A stretch of DNA of 64,000 nt, from the NCBI GenBank assembly GCA_964057225.1, contig OZ059900.1, positions 8,690,501 through 8,754,500 on the forward strand, in the 5' to 3' direction. The stretch comes from Auanema rhodensis (lineage: Eukaryota; Nematoda; Chromadorea; Rhabditida; Rhabditidae). Below are positions 25,859-39,768 of this stretch, piece after piece (position 1 is the first letter of the stretch; the number at the start of each line of letters is the position of its first letter). Made by a program: the position numbers and the translations under genes. The notes beneath the pieces are model-generated. The model was not told the origin of the DNA and ran no database searches. It saw nothing but the letters and a program-made list of their open reading frames with translations.

Positions 25859-28424
25859 CATATCTCAAAGGGTCTGATCAAAACATACAGTTTTCACATG
25901 TTTTGTACCCAAAATCGTTGAATATATGGCGTTTTGAGCATAAAAAGGCCCATATTTCAATCAGTTTTGATATTCGTGCAAAATACACCTATATGAACAT
26001 TCTATGAAAGTATTTCATACATTTAGTCGTTTTAGAAGAAAAAAATATGCTTAAGATCAAAAGTTTGACTGATTTTGCCAAAATGCCCTTCAAACCCCAA
26101 AAAACCAATAATTCTTGATATTTTCGGTCCTTTTTGACCAAAGTGGTTAAAATTGAACATATATATGTGAAAATAGTCAAAGTTTATAAATCCTGAATTT
26201 CAAATCCATATCTCAAAAGGTCTGATCAAAACATACAGTTTTCACATGTTTTGTACCCAAAATCGTTGAATATATGGCGTTTTGAGCATAAAAAGGCCCA
26301 TATTTCAATCAGTTTTGATATTCGTGCAAAATACACTTATATCAACATTCTATGACAGTATTCCATACATTTAGTCGTTTTAGAAGAAAAAAATATGCTT
26401 AAGATCAAAAGTTTGACTGATTTAGCCAAAATGCCCTTCAAACCCCAAAAAACCAATAATTCTTGATATTTTCGGTCCTTTTTGACCAAAGTGGTTAGAA
26501 TTGGACATATATATGTAGAAATAGTCGAAGTTTATGAATCCTGAATTTCAAATGCATATCTCAAAGGGTCTGATCAAAACATACAGTTTTCACATGTTTT
26601 GTACCCAAAATCGTTGAATATATGGCGTTTTGAGCATAAAAAGGCCCATATTTCAATCAGTTTTGATATTCGTGCAAAACACACTTATATCAACATTCTA
26701 TGACAGTATTCCATACATTTAGTCGTTTTAGAAGAAAAAAATATGCTTAAGATCAAAAGTTTGACTGATTTAGCCAAAATGCCCTTCAAACCCCAAAAAA
26801 CCAATAATTCTTGATATTTTCGGTCCTTTTTGACCAAAGTGGTTAAAATTGAACATATATATGTGAAAATAGTCAAAGTTTATGAATCCTGAATTTCAAA
26901 TCCAGATCTCAAAAGGTCTGATCAAAACATACAGTTTTCACATGTTTTGTACCCAAAATCGTTGAATATATGGCGTTTTGAGCATAAAAAGGCCCATATT
27001 TCAATCAGTTTTGATATTCGTGCAAAATACACCTATATGAACATTCTATGACAGTATTTCATACATTTAGTCGTTTTAGAAAAAAAAAATATGCTTAAGA
27101 TCAAAAGTTTGACTGATTTTGCCAAAATGCCCTTCAAACCCCAAAAAACCAATAATTCTTGATATTTTCGGTCCTTTTTGACCAAAGTGGTTAAAATTGA
27201 ACATATATATGTAAAAATAGTCAAAGTTTATGAATCCTGAATTTCAAATCCATATCTCAAAGGGTCTGATCAAAACATACAGTTTTCACATGTTTTGTAC
27301 CCAAAATCGTTGAATATATGGCGTTTTGAGCATAAAAAGGCCCATATTTCAATCAGTTTTGATATTCGTGCAAAATACACCTAAATGAACATTCTATGAC
27401 AGTATTTCATACATTTAGTCGTTTTAGAAGAAAAAAATATGCTTAAGATCAAAAGTTTGACTGATTTTGCCAAAATGCCCTTCAATCCCCAAAAAACCAA
27501 TAATTCTTGATATTTTCGGTCCTTTTTGACCAAAGTGGTCAAAATTGGACATAAATATGTGAACATAGTCAAAGTTTATGAATCCTGAATTTCAAATCCA
27601 TATCTCAAAGGGTCTGATCACAACATACAGTTTTCACATGTTTTGTACCCAAAATCGTTGAATATATGGCGTTTTGAGCATAAAAAGGCCCATATTTCAA
27701 TCAGTTTTGATATTCGTGCAAAATACACCTATATGAACATTTTATGACAGTATTTCATACATTTAGTCGTTTTAGAAAAAAAAAATATGCTTAAGATCAA
27801 AAGTTTGAGTGATTTTGCCAACATGCCCTTCAAACCCCAAAAAACCAATAATTCTTGATATTTTCGGTCCTTTTTGACCAAAGTGGTTGAAATTGAACAT
27901 ATATATGTAAAAATAGTCAAAGATTATGAATCCTGAATTTCAAATCCATATCTCAAAGGGTCTGATCAAAATATACAGTTTTCACATGTTTTGTACCCAG
28001 AATCGTTGAATATATGGCGTTTTGAGCATAAAAAGGCCCATATTTTAATCAGTTTCGATATTCGTGCAAAATACACCTATATCAACATTCTATGACAGTA
28101 TTCCATACATTTAGTCGTTTTAGAAGAAAAAAATATGCTTAAGATCAAAAGTTTGACTGATTTTGCCAAAATGCCCTTCAATCCCCAAAAAACCAATAAT
28201 TCTTGATATTTTCGGTCCTTTTCGACCAAATTGGTTAAAATTGAACATATATATGTAAAAATAGTCAAAGTTTATGAATCCTGAATTTCAAATCCATATC
28301 TCAAAGGGTCTGATCAAAACATACAGTTTTCACATGTTTTGTACCCAAAATCGTTGAATATATGGCGTTTTGAGCATAAAAAGGCCCATATTTCAATCAG
28401 TTTCGATATTCGTGCAAAATACAC
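25859..28424. repeat. 16-monomer repeat, partial rearranged third copy
   Basis: Units at 25989 and 26337 follow 22509 and 22857 at 3480 bp (ten monomers), sharing TCTCAAAAGG and TTAGAATTGG. The unit at 26685 does not match its expected partner 23205; it has CTTATATCAAC instead of the TTTGACAGTATTTCGTAC type. Units at 27033 and 27381 again follow 23553 and 23901, including CACAACATAC at 27619. From 28077 on the offset becomes 3828 bp (eleven monomers) because an extra unit at 27729-28076 has been inserted. Private changes include TTATAAATCC near 26184 and CCAGATCTC near 26902. Confidence 0.88.
27729..28076. repeat. Divergent extra monomer
   Basis: This unit has the A10 run of its class plus changes that are rare or absent elsewhere: T at 27741, G at 27809 (TTTGAGTG), C at 27822 (CCAACATG), G at 27889, A at 27923 (AAAGATTATG), T at 27972 (AAAATATACAG) and G at 28000 (ACCCAGAATCG). 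It is the most diverged unit I noticed. It sits exactly where the offset to the upstream 16-mer changes from ten to eleven monomers. Confidence 0.8.
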
Positions 28425-29829
28425 CTAAATGAACATTCTATGACAGTATTTCATACATTTAGTCGTTTTAGAAGAAAAAAATATGCTTAAGATCAAAAGT
28501 TTGACTGATTTTGCCAAAATGCCCTTCAATCCCCAAAAAACCAATAATTCTTGATATTTTCGGTCCTTTTTGACCAAAGTGGTTAAAATTGGACATAAAT
28601 ATGTAAAAATAGTCAAAGTTTATGAATCCTGAATTTCAAATCCATATCTCAAAGGGTCTGATCAAAACATACAGTTTTCACATGTTTTGTACCCAAAATC
28701 GTTGAATATATGGCGTTTTGAGCATAAAAAGGCCCATATTTCAATCAGTTTCGATATTCGTGCAAAATACACCTATATCAACATTCTATGACAGTATTCC
28801 ATACATTTAGTCGTTTTAGAAGAAAAAAATATGCTTAAGATCAAAAGTTTGACTGATTTTGCCAAAATGCCCTTCAATCCCCAAAAAACCAATAATTCTT
28901 GATATTTTCGGTCCTTTTTGACCAAAGTGGTTAAAATTGGACATAAATATGTAAAAATAGTCAAAGTTCATGAATCGTGAATTTCAAATCCATATCTCAA
29001 AGGGTCTGATCAAAACATACAGTTTTCACATGTTTTGTACCCAAAATCGTTGAATATATGGCGTTTTGAGCATAAAAAGGCCCATATTTCAATCAGTTTC
29101 CATATTCGTGCAAAATACACCTATATCAACATTCTATGACAGTATTCCATACATTTAGTCGTTTTAGAAGAAAAAAATATGCTTAAGATCAAAAGTTTGA
29201 CTGATTTTGCCAAAATGCCCTTCAATCCCCAAAAAACCAATAATTCTTGATATTTTCGGTCCTTTTTGACCAAAGTGGTTAAAATTGAACATATATATGT
29301 AAAAATAGTCAAAGTTTATGAATCCTGAATTTCAAATCCATATCTCAAAGGGTCTGATCAAAACATACAGTTTTCACATGTTTTGTACCCAAAATCGTTG
29401 AATATATGGCGTTTTGAGCATAAAAAGGCCCATATTTCAATCAGTTTTGATATTCGTGCAAAATACACCTATATGAACATTCTTTGACAGTATTTCATAC
29501 ATTTAGTCGTTTTAGAAGAAAAAAATATGCTTAAGATCAAAAGTTTGACTGATTTTGCCAAAATGCCCTTCAAACCCCAAAAAACCAATAATTCTTGATA
29601 TTTTCGGTCCTTTTTGACCAAAGTGGTTAAAATTGGACATATATATGTAGAAATAGTCGAAGTTTATGAATCCTGAATTTCAAATCCATATCTCAAAGGG
29701 TCTGATCAAAACATACAGTTTTCACATGTTTTGTACCCAAAATCGTTGAATATATGGCGTTTTGAGCATAAAAAGGCCCATATTTCAATCAGTTTTGATA
29801 TTCGTGCAAAATACACCTATATGAACATT
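28425..29829. repeat. Transitional monomers with AAATATG and TTCC markers
   Basis: Satellite units of the CAATCCCC class. The unit at 28773 ends in CATGAATCGTGAATTTC (near 28969) and the next begins with CAGTTTCCATATTCG (near 29095). This linked pair is otherwise seen only far downstream (49.5-61.1 kb). The unit at 29469 has TTTGACAG and GTAGAAATAGTCGAAG. No higher-order period is evident here. Confidence 0.75.
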
Positions 29830-31221
29830 CTATGACAGTATTCCATACATTTAGTCGTTTTAGAAGAAAAAAATATGCTTAAGATCAAAAGTTTGACTGA
29901 TTTTGCCAAAATGCCCTTCACACCCCAAAAAACCAATAATTCTTGATATTTTCGGTCCTTTTCGACCAAAGTGGTTAAAATTGGACATATATATGTGAAA
30001 ATAGTCAAAGTTTATGAATCCTGAATTTCAAATCCATATCTCAAAGGGTCTGATCAAAACATACAGTTTTCACATGTTTTGTACCCAAAATCGTTGAATA
30101 TATGGCGTTTTGAGCATAAAAAGGCCCATATTTCAATCAGTTTTGATATTCGTGCAAAACAGACCTATATGAACATTCTATGACAGTGTTTCATACATTT
30201 AGTCGTTTTAGAAGAAAAAAATATGCTTAAGATCAAAAGTTTGACTGATTTAGCCAAAATGTCCTTCAAACCCCAAAAAACCAATAATTCTTGATATTTT
30301 CGGTCCTTTTTGACCAAAGTGGTTAAAATTGGACATATATATGTAGAAATAGTCGAAGTTTATGAATCCTGAATTTCAAATCCATATCTCAAAGGGTCTG
30401 ATCAAAACATACAGTTTTCACATGTTTTGTACCCAAAATCGTTGAATATATGGCGTTTTGAGCATAAAAAGGCCCATATTTCAATCAGTTTTGATATTCG
30501 TGCAAAATACACCTATATGAACATTCTATGACAGTATTCCATACATTTAGTCGTTTTAGAAGAAAAAAATATGCTTAAGATGAAAAGTTTGACTGATTTT
30601 GCCAAAATGCCCTTCAATCCCCAAAAAACCAATAATTCTTGATATTTTCGGTCCTTTTCGACCAAAGTGGTTAAAATTGGACATATATATGTGAAAATAG
30701 TCAAAGTTTATGAATCCTGAATTTCAAATCCATATCTCAAAGGGTCTGATCAAAACATACAGTTTTCACATGTTTTGTACCCAAAATCGTTGAATATATG
30801 GCGTTTTGAGCATAAAAAGGCCCATATTTCAATCAGTTTTGATATTCGTGCAAAATACACCTATATGAACATTCTATGACAGTATTTCATACATTTAGTC
30901 GTTTTAGAAGAAAAAAATATGCTTAAGATCAAAAGTTTGACTGATTTAGCCAAAATGTCCTTCAAACCCCAAAAAACCTATAATTCTTGATATTTTCGGT
31001 CCTTTTTGACCAAAGTGGTTAAAATTGAACATATATATGTGAAAATAGTCAAAGTTTATGAATCCTGAATTTCAAATTCATATCTCAAAGGGTCTGATCA
31101 AAACATACAGTTTTCACATGTTTTGTACCCAAAATCGTTGAATATATGGCGTTTTGAGCATAAAAAGGCCCATATTTCAATCAGTTTTGATATTCGTGCA
31201 AATTACACCTATATCAACATT
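29830..31221. repeat. 4-monomer higher-order repeat, copy 1
   Basis: Repeats at 1392 bp. Paired markers: CTTCACACCCC near 29918/31310, AAACAGACC with CAGTGTTTC near 30157-30192 and 31549-31584, GATGAAAAG near 30579/31971, CCTATAATTC near 30977/32369 and AAATTACACC near 31200/32592. The GATGAAAAG unit combined with TTTTCGACC is a distinctive class, seen again at 34341, 36777 and 38866. Confidence 0.92.
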
Positions 31222-32690
31222 CTATGACAGTATTCCATACATTTAGTCGTTTTAGAAGAAAAAAATATGCTTAAGATCAAAAGTTTGACTGATTTTGCCA
31301 AAATGCCCTTCACACCCCAAAAAACCAATAATTCTTGATATTTTCGGTCCTTTTCGACCAAAGTGGTTAAAATTGGACATATATATGTGAAAATAGTCAA
31401 AGTTTATGAATCCTGAATTTCAAATCCATATCTCAAAGGGTCTGATCAAAACATACAGTTTTCACATGTTTTGTACCCAAAATCGTTGAATATATGGCGT
31501 TTTGAGCATAAAAAGGCCCATATTTCAATCAGTTTTGATATTCGTGCAAAACAGACCTATATGAACATTCTATGACAGTGTTTCATACATTTAGTCGTTT
31601 TAGAAGAAAAAAATATGCTTAAGATCAAAAGTTTGACTGATTTAGCCAAAATGTCCTTCAAACCCCAAAAAACCAATAATTCTTGATATTTTCGGTCCTT
31701 TTTGACCAAAGTGGTTAAAATTGGACATATATATGTAGAAATAGTCGAAGTTTATGAATCCTGAATTTCAAATCCATATCTCAAAGGGTCTGATCAAAAC
31801 ATACAGTTTTCACATGTTTTGTACCCAAAATCGTTGAATATATGGCGTTTTGAGCATAAAAAGGCCCATATTTCAATCAGTTTTGATATTCGTGCAAAAT
31901 ACACCTATATGAACATTCTATGACAGTATTCCATACATTTAGTCGTTTTAGAAGAAAAAAATATGCTTAAGATGAAAAGTTTGACTGATTTTGCCAAAAT
32001 GCCCTTCAATCCCCAAAAAACCAATAATTCTTGATATTTTCGGTCCTTTTCGACCAAAGTGGTTAAAATTGGACATATATATGTGAAAATAGTCAAAGTT
32101 TATGAATCCTGAATTTCAAATCCATATCTCAAAGGGTCTGATCAAAACATACAGTTTTCACATGTTTTGTACCCAAAATCGTTGAATATATGGCGTTTTG
32201 AGCATAAAAAGGCCCATATTTCAATCAGTTTTGATATTCGTGCAAAATACACCTATATGAACATTCTATGACAGTATTTCATACATTTAGTCGTTTTAGA
32301 AGAAAAAAATATGCTTAAGATCAAAAGTTTGACTGATTTAGCCAAAATGTCCTTCAAACCCCAAAAAACCTATAATTCTTGATATTTTCGGTCCTTTTTG
32401 ACCAAAGTGGTTAAAATTGAACATATATATGTGAAAATAGTCAAAGTTTATGAATCCTGAATTTCAAATTCATATCTCAAAGGGTCTGATCAAAACATAC
32501 AGTTTTCACATGTTTTGTACCCAAAATCGTTGAATATATGGCGTTTTGAGCATAAAAAGGCCCATATTTCAATCAGTTTTGATATTCGTGCAAATTACAC
32601 CTATATCAACATTCTATGACAGTATTCCATACATTTAGTCGTTTTAGAAGAAAAAAATATGCTTAAGATCAAAAGTTTGACTGATTTTGC
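31222..32690. repeat. 4-monomer higher-order repeat, copy 2
   Basis: Tandem copy of the preceding 1392 bp with no difference noticed at the marker positions. The match ends near 32.69 kb, where CTTCAAACCCC replaces CTTCACACCCC. The lack of visible private variants suggests a recent duplication or a collapsed/expanded assembly step. Confidence 0.9.
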
Positions 32691-35600
32691 CAAAATGCCC
32701 TTCAAACCCCAAAAAACCAATAATTCTTGATATTTTCGGTCCTTTTTGACCAAAGTGGTTAAAATTGGACATATATATGTGAAAATAGTCGAAGTTTATG
32801 AATCCTGAATTTCAAATCCATATCTCAAAGGGTCTGATCAAAACATACAGTTTTCACATGTTTTGTACCCAAAATCGTTGAATATATGGCGTTTTGAGCA
32901 TAAAAAGGCCCATATTTCAATCAGTTTTGATATTCGTGCAAAATACACCTATATGAACATTCTATGACAGTATTTCATACATTTAGTCGTTTTAGAAGAA
33001 AAAAATATGCTTAAGATCAAAAGTTTGACTGATTTTGCCAAAATGCTCTTCAATCCCCAAAAAACCAATAATTCTTGATGTTTTCGGTCCTTTTTGACCA
33101 AAGTGGTTAAAATTGAACATATATATGTAAAAATAGTCAAAGTTTATGAATCCTGAATTTCAAATCCATATCTCAAAGGGTCTGATCAAAACATACAGTT
33201 TTCACATGTTTTGTACCCAAAATCGTTGAATATATGGCGTTTTGAGCATAAAAAGGCCCATATTTCAATCAGTTTTGATATTCGTGCAAAATACACCTAT
33301 ATGAACATTCTATGACAGTATTTCATACATTTAGTCGTTTTAGAAGAAAAAAATATGCTTAAGATCAAAAGTTTGACTGATTTTGCCAAAATGCTCTTCA
33401 ATCCCCAAAAAACCAATAATTCTTGATGTTTTCGGTCCTTTTTGACCAAAGTGGTTAAAATTGAACATATATATGTAAAAATAGTCAAAGTTTATGAATC
33501 CTGAATTTCAAATCCATATCTCAAAGGGTCTGATCAAAACATACAGTTTTCACATGTTTTGTACCCAAACTCGTTGAATATATGGCGTTTTGAGCATAAA
33601 AAGGCCCATATTTCAATCAGTTTTGATATTCGTGCAAAACAGACCTATATGAACATTCTATGACAGTATTTCATACATTTAGTCGTTTTAGAAGAAAAAA
33701 ATATGCTTAAGATCAAAAGTTTGACTGATTTAGCCAAAATGTCCTTCAAACCCCAAAAAACCTATAATTCTTGATATTTTCGGTCCTTTTTGACCAAAGT
33801 GGTTAAAATTAAACATATATATGTGAAAATAGTCAAAGTTTATGAATCCTGAATTTCAAATCCATATCTCAAAGGGTCTGATCAAAACATACAGTTTTCA
33901 CATGTTTTGTACCCAAAATCGTTGAATATATGGCGTTTTGAGCATAAAAAGGCCCATATTTCAATCAGTTTCGATATTCGTGCAAAATACACCTATATCA
34001 ACATTCTATGACAGTATTCCATACATTTAGTCGTTTTAGAAGAAAAAAATATGCTTAAGATCAAAAGTTTGACTGATTTTGCCAAAATGCCCTTCAATCC
34101 CCAAAAAACCAATAATTCTTGATATTTTCGGTCCTTTTTGACCAAAGTGGTTAAAATTGGACATATATATGTAGAAATAGTCGAAGTTTATGAATCCTGA
34201 CGTTCAAATCCATATCTCAAAGGGTCTGATCAAAACATACAGTTTTCACATGTTTTGTACCCAAAATCGTTGAATATATGGCGTTTTGAGCATAAAAAGG
34301 CCCATATTTCAATCAGTTTTGATATTCGTGCAAAATACACCTATATGAACATTCTATGACAGTATTCCATACATTTAGTCGTTTTAGAAGAAAAAAATAT
34401 GCTTAAGATGAAAAGTTTGACTGATTTTGCCAAAATGCCCTTCAATCCCCAAAAAACCAATAATTCTTGATATTTTCGGTCCTTTTCGACCAAAGTGGTT
34501 AAAATTGGACATATATATGTGAAAATAGTCAAAGTTTATGAATCCTGAATTTCAAATCCATATCTCAAAGGGTCTGATCAAAACATACAGTTTTCACATG
34601 TTTTGTACCCAAAATCGTTGAATATATGGCGTTTTGAGCATAAAAAGGCCCATATTTCAATCAGTTTTGATATTCGTGCAAAATACACCTATATGAACAT
34701 TCTATGACAGTATTTCATACATTTAGTCGTTTTAGAAGAAAAAAATATGCTTAAGATCAAAAGTTTGACTGATTTTGCCAAAATGCTCTTCAATCCCCAA
34801 AAAACCAATAATTCTTGATGTTTTCGGTCCTTTTTGACCAAAGTGGTTAAAATTGAACATATATATGTAAAAATAGTCAAAGTTTATGAATCCTGAATTT
34901 CAAATCCATATCTCAAAGGGTCTGATCAAAACATACAGTTTTCACATGTTTTGTACCCAAAATCGTTGAATATATGGCGTTTTGAGCATAAAAAGGCCCA
35001 TATTTCAATCAGTTTTGATATTCGTGCAAAATACACCTATATGAACATTCTATGACAGTATTTCATACATTTAGTCGTTTTAGAAGAAAAAAATATGCTT
35101 AAGATCAAAAGTTTGACTGATTTTGCCAAAATGCTCTTCAATCCCCAAAAAACCAATAATTCTTGATGTTTTCGGTCCTTTTTGACCAAAGTGGTTAAAA
35201 TTGAACATATATATGTAAAAATAGTCAAAGTTTATGAATCCTGAATTTCAAATCCATATCTCAAAGGGTCTGATCAAAACATACAGTTTTCACATGTTTT
35301 GTACCCAAACTCGTTGAATATATGGCGTTTTGAGCATAAAAAGGCCCATATTTCAATCAGTTTTGATATTCGTGCAAAACAGACCTATATGAACATTCTA
35401 TGACAGTATTTCATACATTTAGTCGTTTTAGAAGAAAAAAATATGCTTAAGATCAAAAGTTTGACTGATTTAGCCAAAATGTCCTTCAAACCCCAAAAAA
35501 CCTATAATTCTTGATATTTTCGGTCCTTTTTGACCAAAGTGGTTAAAATTAAACATATATATGTGAAAATAGTCAAAGTTTATGAATCCTGAATTTCAAA

Positions 35601-36080
35601 TTCATATCTCAAAGGGTCTGATCAAAACATACAGTTTTCATATGTTTTGTACCCAAAATCGTTGAATATATGGCGTTTTGAGCATAAAAAGGCCCATATT
35701 TCAATCAGTTTTGATATTCGTGCAAAATACACCTATATGAACATTCTATGACAGTATTTCATACATTTAGTCGTTTTAGAAGAAAAAAATATGCTTAAGA
35801 TCAAAAGTTTGACTGATTTAGCCAAAATGTCCTTCAAACCCCAAAAAACCTATAATTCTTGATATTTTCGGTCCTTTTTGACCAAAGTGGTTAAAATTGA
35901 ACATATATATGTGAAAATAGTCAAAGTTTATGAATCCTGAATTTCAAATTCATATCTCAAAGGGTCTGATCAAAACATACAGTTTTCACATGTTTTGTAC
36001 CCAAAATCGTTGAATATATGGCGTTTTGAGCATAAAAAGGCCCATATTTCAATCAGTTTTGATATTCGTGCAAAATACAC

Positions 36081-36776
36081 TTATATCAACATTCTATGAC
36101 AGTATTCCATACATTAAGTCGTTTTAGAAGAAAAAAATATGCTTAAGATCAAAAGTTTGACTGATTTAGCCAAAATGCCCTTCAATCCCCAAAAAACCAA
36201 TAATTCTTGATATTTTCGGTCCTTTTTGACCAAAGTGGTTAAAATTGAACATATATATGTGAAAATAGTCAAAGTTTATGAATCCTGAATTTCAAATCCA
36301 TATCTCAAAGGGTCTGATCAAAACATACAGTTTTCACATGTTTTGTACCCAAAATCGTTGAATATATGGCGTTTTGAGCATAAAAAGGCCCATATTTCAA
36401 TCAGTTTTGATATTCGTGCAAAATACACTTATATCAACATTCTATGACAGTATTCCATACATTAAGTCGTTTTAGAAGAAAAAAATATGCTTAAGATCAA
36501 AAGTTTGACTGATTTAGCCAAAATGCCCTTCAATCCCCAAAAAACCAATAATTCTTGATATTTCCGGTCCTTTTTGACCAAAGTGGTTAGAATTGGACAT
36601 ATATATGTAGAAATAGTCGAAGTTTATGAATCCTGAATTTCAAATCCATATCTCAAAGGGTCTGATCAAAACATACAGTTTTCACATGTTTTGTACCCAA
36701 AATCGTTGAATATATGGCGTTTTGAGCATAAAAAGGCCCATATTTCAATCAGTTTTGATATTCGTGCAAAATACAC
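36081..36776. repeat. Single-monomer tandem doublet
   Basis: The two units starting at 36081 and 36429 both have CTTATATCAAC and the otherwise unseen ACATTAAGTCG (36112-36122 and 36460-36470). This indicates duplication of one monomer. They differ in the tail: the second has TTTCCGGTCC near 36562 and the TTAGAATTGG/GTCGAAG ending, so the copy junction or a later exchange lies within the second unit. Confidence 0.85.
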
Positions 36777-36885
36777 CTATATGAACATTCTATGACAGTA
36801 TTCCATACATTTAGTCGTTTTAGAAGAAAAAAATATGCTTAAGATGAAAAGTTTGACTGATTTTGCCAAAATGCCCTTCAATCCC

Positions 36886-36900
36886 CAAAAAACCCAATAA
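36886..36900. other. Single-base insertion (+1)
   Basis: The unit reads AAAAAACCCAATAATTC where all others read AAAAAACCAATAATTC: one extra C. This is the only gain of length in the window. It shifts the phase of every later monomer by one base and removes the minus-strand reading frame in this unit. Confidence 0.9.
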
Positions 36901-39768
36901 TTCTTGATATTTTCGGTCCTTTTCGACCAAAGTGGTTAAAATTGGACATATATATGTGAAAATAGTCAAAGTTTATGAATCCTGAATTTCAAATCCATAT
37001 CTCAAAGGGTCTGATCAAAACATACAGTTTTCACATGTTTTGTACCCAAAATCGTTGAATATATGGCGTTTTGAGCATAAAAAGGCCCATATTTCAATCA
37101 GTTTTGATATTCGTGCAAAATACACCTATATGAACATTCTATGACAGTATTTCATACATTTAGTCGTTTTAGAAGAAAAAAATATGCTTAAGATCAAAAG
37201 TTTGACTGATTTAGCCAAAATGTCCTTCAAACCCCAAAAAACCTATAATTCTTGATATTTTCGGTCCTTTTTGACCAAAGTGGTTAAAATTGAACATATA
37301 TATGTGAAAATAGTCAAAGTTTATGAATCCTGAATTTCAAATTCATATTTCAAAGGGTCTGATCAAAACATACAGTTTTCACATGTTTTGTACCCAAAAT
37401 CGTTGAATATATGGCGTTTTGAGCATAAAAAGGCCCATATTTCAATCAGTTTTGATATTCGTGCAAATTACACCTATATCAACATTCTATGACAGTATTC
37501 CATACATTTAGTCGTTTTAGAAGAAAAAAATATGCTTAAGATCAAAAGTTTGACTGATTTTGCCAAAATGCCCTTCAAACCCCAAAAAACCAATAATTCT
37601 TGATATTTTCGGTCCTTTTTGACCAAAGTGGTTAAAATTGGACATATATATGTGAAAATAGTCGAAGTTTATGAATCCTGAATTTCAAATCCATATCTCA
37701 AAGGGTCTGATCAAAACATACAGTTTTCACATGTTTTGTACCCAAAATCGTTGAATATATGGCGTTTTGAGCATAAAAAGGCCCATATTTCAATCAGTTT
37801 TGATATTCGTGCAAAATACACCTATATGAACATTCTATGACAGTATTTCATACATTTAGTCGTTTTAGAAGAGAAAAATATGCTTAAGATCAAAAGTTTG
37901 ACTGATTTTGCCAAAATGCTCTTCAATCCCCAAAAAACCAATAATTCTTGATGTTTTCGGTCCTTTTTGACCAAAGTGGTTAAAATTGAACATATATATG
38001 TAAAAATAGTCAAAGTTTATGAATCCTGAATTTCAAATCCATATCTCAAAGGGTCTGATCAAAACATACAGTTTTCACATGTTTTGTACCCAAAATCGTT
38101 GAATATATGGCGTTTTGAGCATAAAAAGGCCCATATTTCAATCAGTTTCGATATTCGTGCAAAATACACCTATATCAACATTCTATGACAGTATTCCATA
38201 CATTTAGTCGTTTTAGAAGAAAAAAATATGCTTAAGATCAAAAGTTTGACTGATTTTGCCAAAATGCCCTTCAATCCCCAAAAAACCAATAATTCTTGAT
38301 ATTTTCGGTCCTTTTTGACCAAAGTGGTTAAAATTGGACATATATATGTAGAAATAGTCGAAGTTTATGAATCCTGAATTTCAAATCCATATCTCAAAGG
38401 GTCTGATCAAAACATACAGTTTTCACATGTTTTGTACCCAAAATCGTTGAATATATGGCGTTTTGAGCATAAAAAGGCCCATATTTCAATCAGTTTCGAT
38501 ATTCGTGCAAAATACACCTATATCAACATTCTATGACAGTATTCCATACATTTAGTCGTTTTAGAAGAAAAAAATATGCTTAAGATCAAAAGTTTGACTG
38601 ATTTTGCCAAAATGCCCTTCAATCCCCAAAAAACCAATAATTCTTGATATTTTCGGTCCTTTTTGACCAAAGTGGTTAAAATTGGACATATATATGTAGA
38701 AATAGTCGAAGTTTATGAATCCTGAATTTCAAATCCATATCTCAAAGGGTCTGATCAAAACATACAGTTTTCACATGTTTTGTACCCAAAATCGTTGAAT
38801 ATATGGCGTTTTGAGCATAAAAAGGCCCATATTTCAATCAGTTTTGATATTCGTGCAAATTACACCTATATCAACATTCTATGACAGTATTCCATACATT
38901 TAGTCGTTCTAGAAGAAAAAAATATGCTTAAGATGAAAAGTTTGACTGATTTTGCCAAAATGCCCTTCAATCCCCAAAAAACCAATAATTCTTGATATTT
39001 TCGGTCCTTTTCGACCAAAGTGGTTAAAATTGGACATATATATGTGAAAATAGTCAAAGTTTATGAATCCTGAATTTCAAATCCATATCTCAAAGGGTCT
39101 GATCAAAACATACAGTTTTCACATGTTTTGTACCCAAAATCGTTGAATATATGGCGTTTTGAGCATAAAAAGGCCCATATTTCAATCAGTTTTGATATTC
39201 GTGCAAAATACACCTATATGAACATTCTATGACAGTATTTCATACATTTAGTCGTTTTAGAAGAAAAAAATATGCTTAAGATCAAAAGTTTGACTGATTT
39301 AGCCAAAATGTCCTTCAAACCCCAAAAAACCTATAATTCTTGATATTTTCGGTCCTTTTTGACCAAAGTGGTTAAAATTGAACATATATATGTGAAAATA
39401 GTCAAAGTTTATGAATCCTGAATTTCAAATTCATATCTCAAAGGGTCTGATCAAAACATACAGTTTTCACATGTTTTGTACCCAAAATCGTTGAATATAT
39501 GGCGTTTTGAGCATAAAAAGGCCCATATTTCAATCAGTTTTGATATTCGTGCAAATTACACCTATATCAACATTCTATGACAGTATTCCATACATTTAGT
39601 CGTTTTAGAAGAAAAAAATATGCTTAAGATCAAAAGTTTGACTGATTTTGCCAAAATGCCCTTCAAACCCCAAAAAACCAATAATTCTTGATATTTTCGG
39701 TCCTTTTTGACCAAAGTGGTTAAAATTGGACATATATATGTGAAAATAGTCGAAGTTTATGAATCCTG

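Larger units (their letters stand above)
32691..39768. repeat. Mosaic of GATGTTTTC-class monomers, part 1
   Basis: Begins the domain of units carrying ATGCTCTTC with GATGTTTTC (32949, 33297, 34689, 35037, 37822). A block of three units, about 32.80-33.84 kb, is repeated at 34.54-35.58 kb (1740 bp, five monomers), sharing CCAAACTCG, AAACAGACC and AAATTAAACATA. The ordered set GATGAAAAG unit, CCTATAATTC unit, AAATTACACC unit, GATGTTTTC unit occurs at 31905, 36777 and 38866. Units 38170 and 38518 are a near-identical doublet related to 33993. A private adjacent double change (GACGTTC) sits at 34199-34205. Confidence 0.85.
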
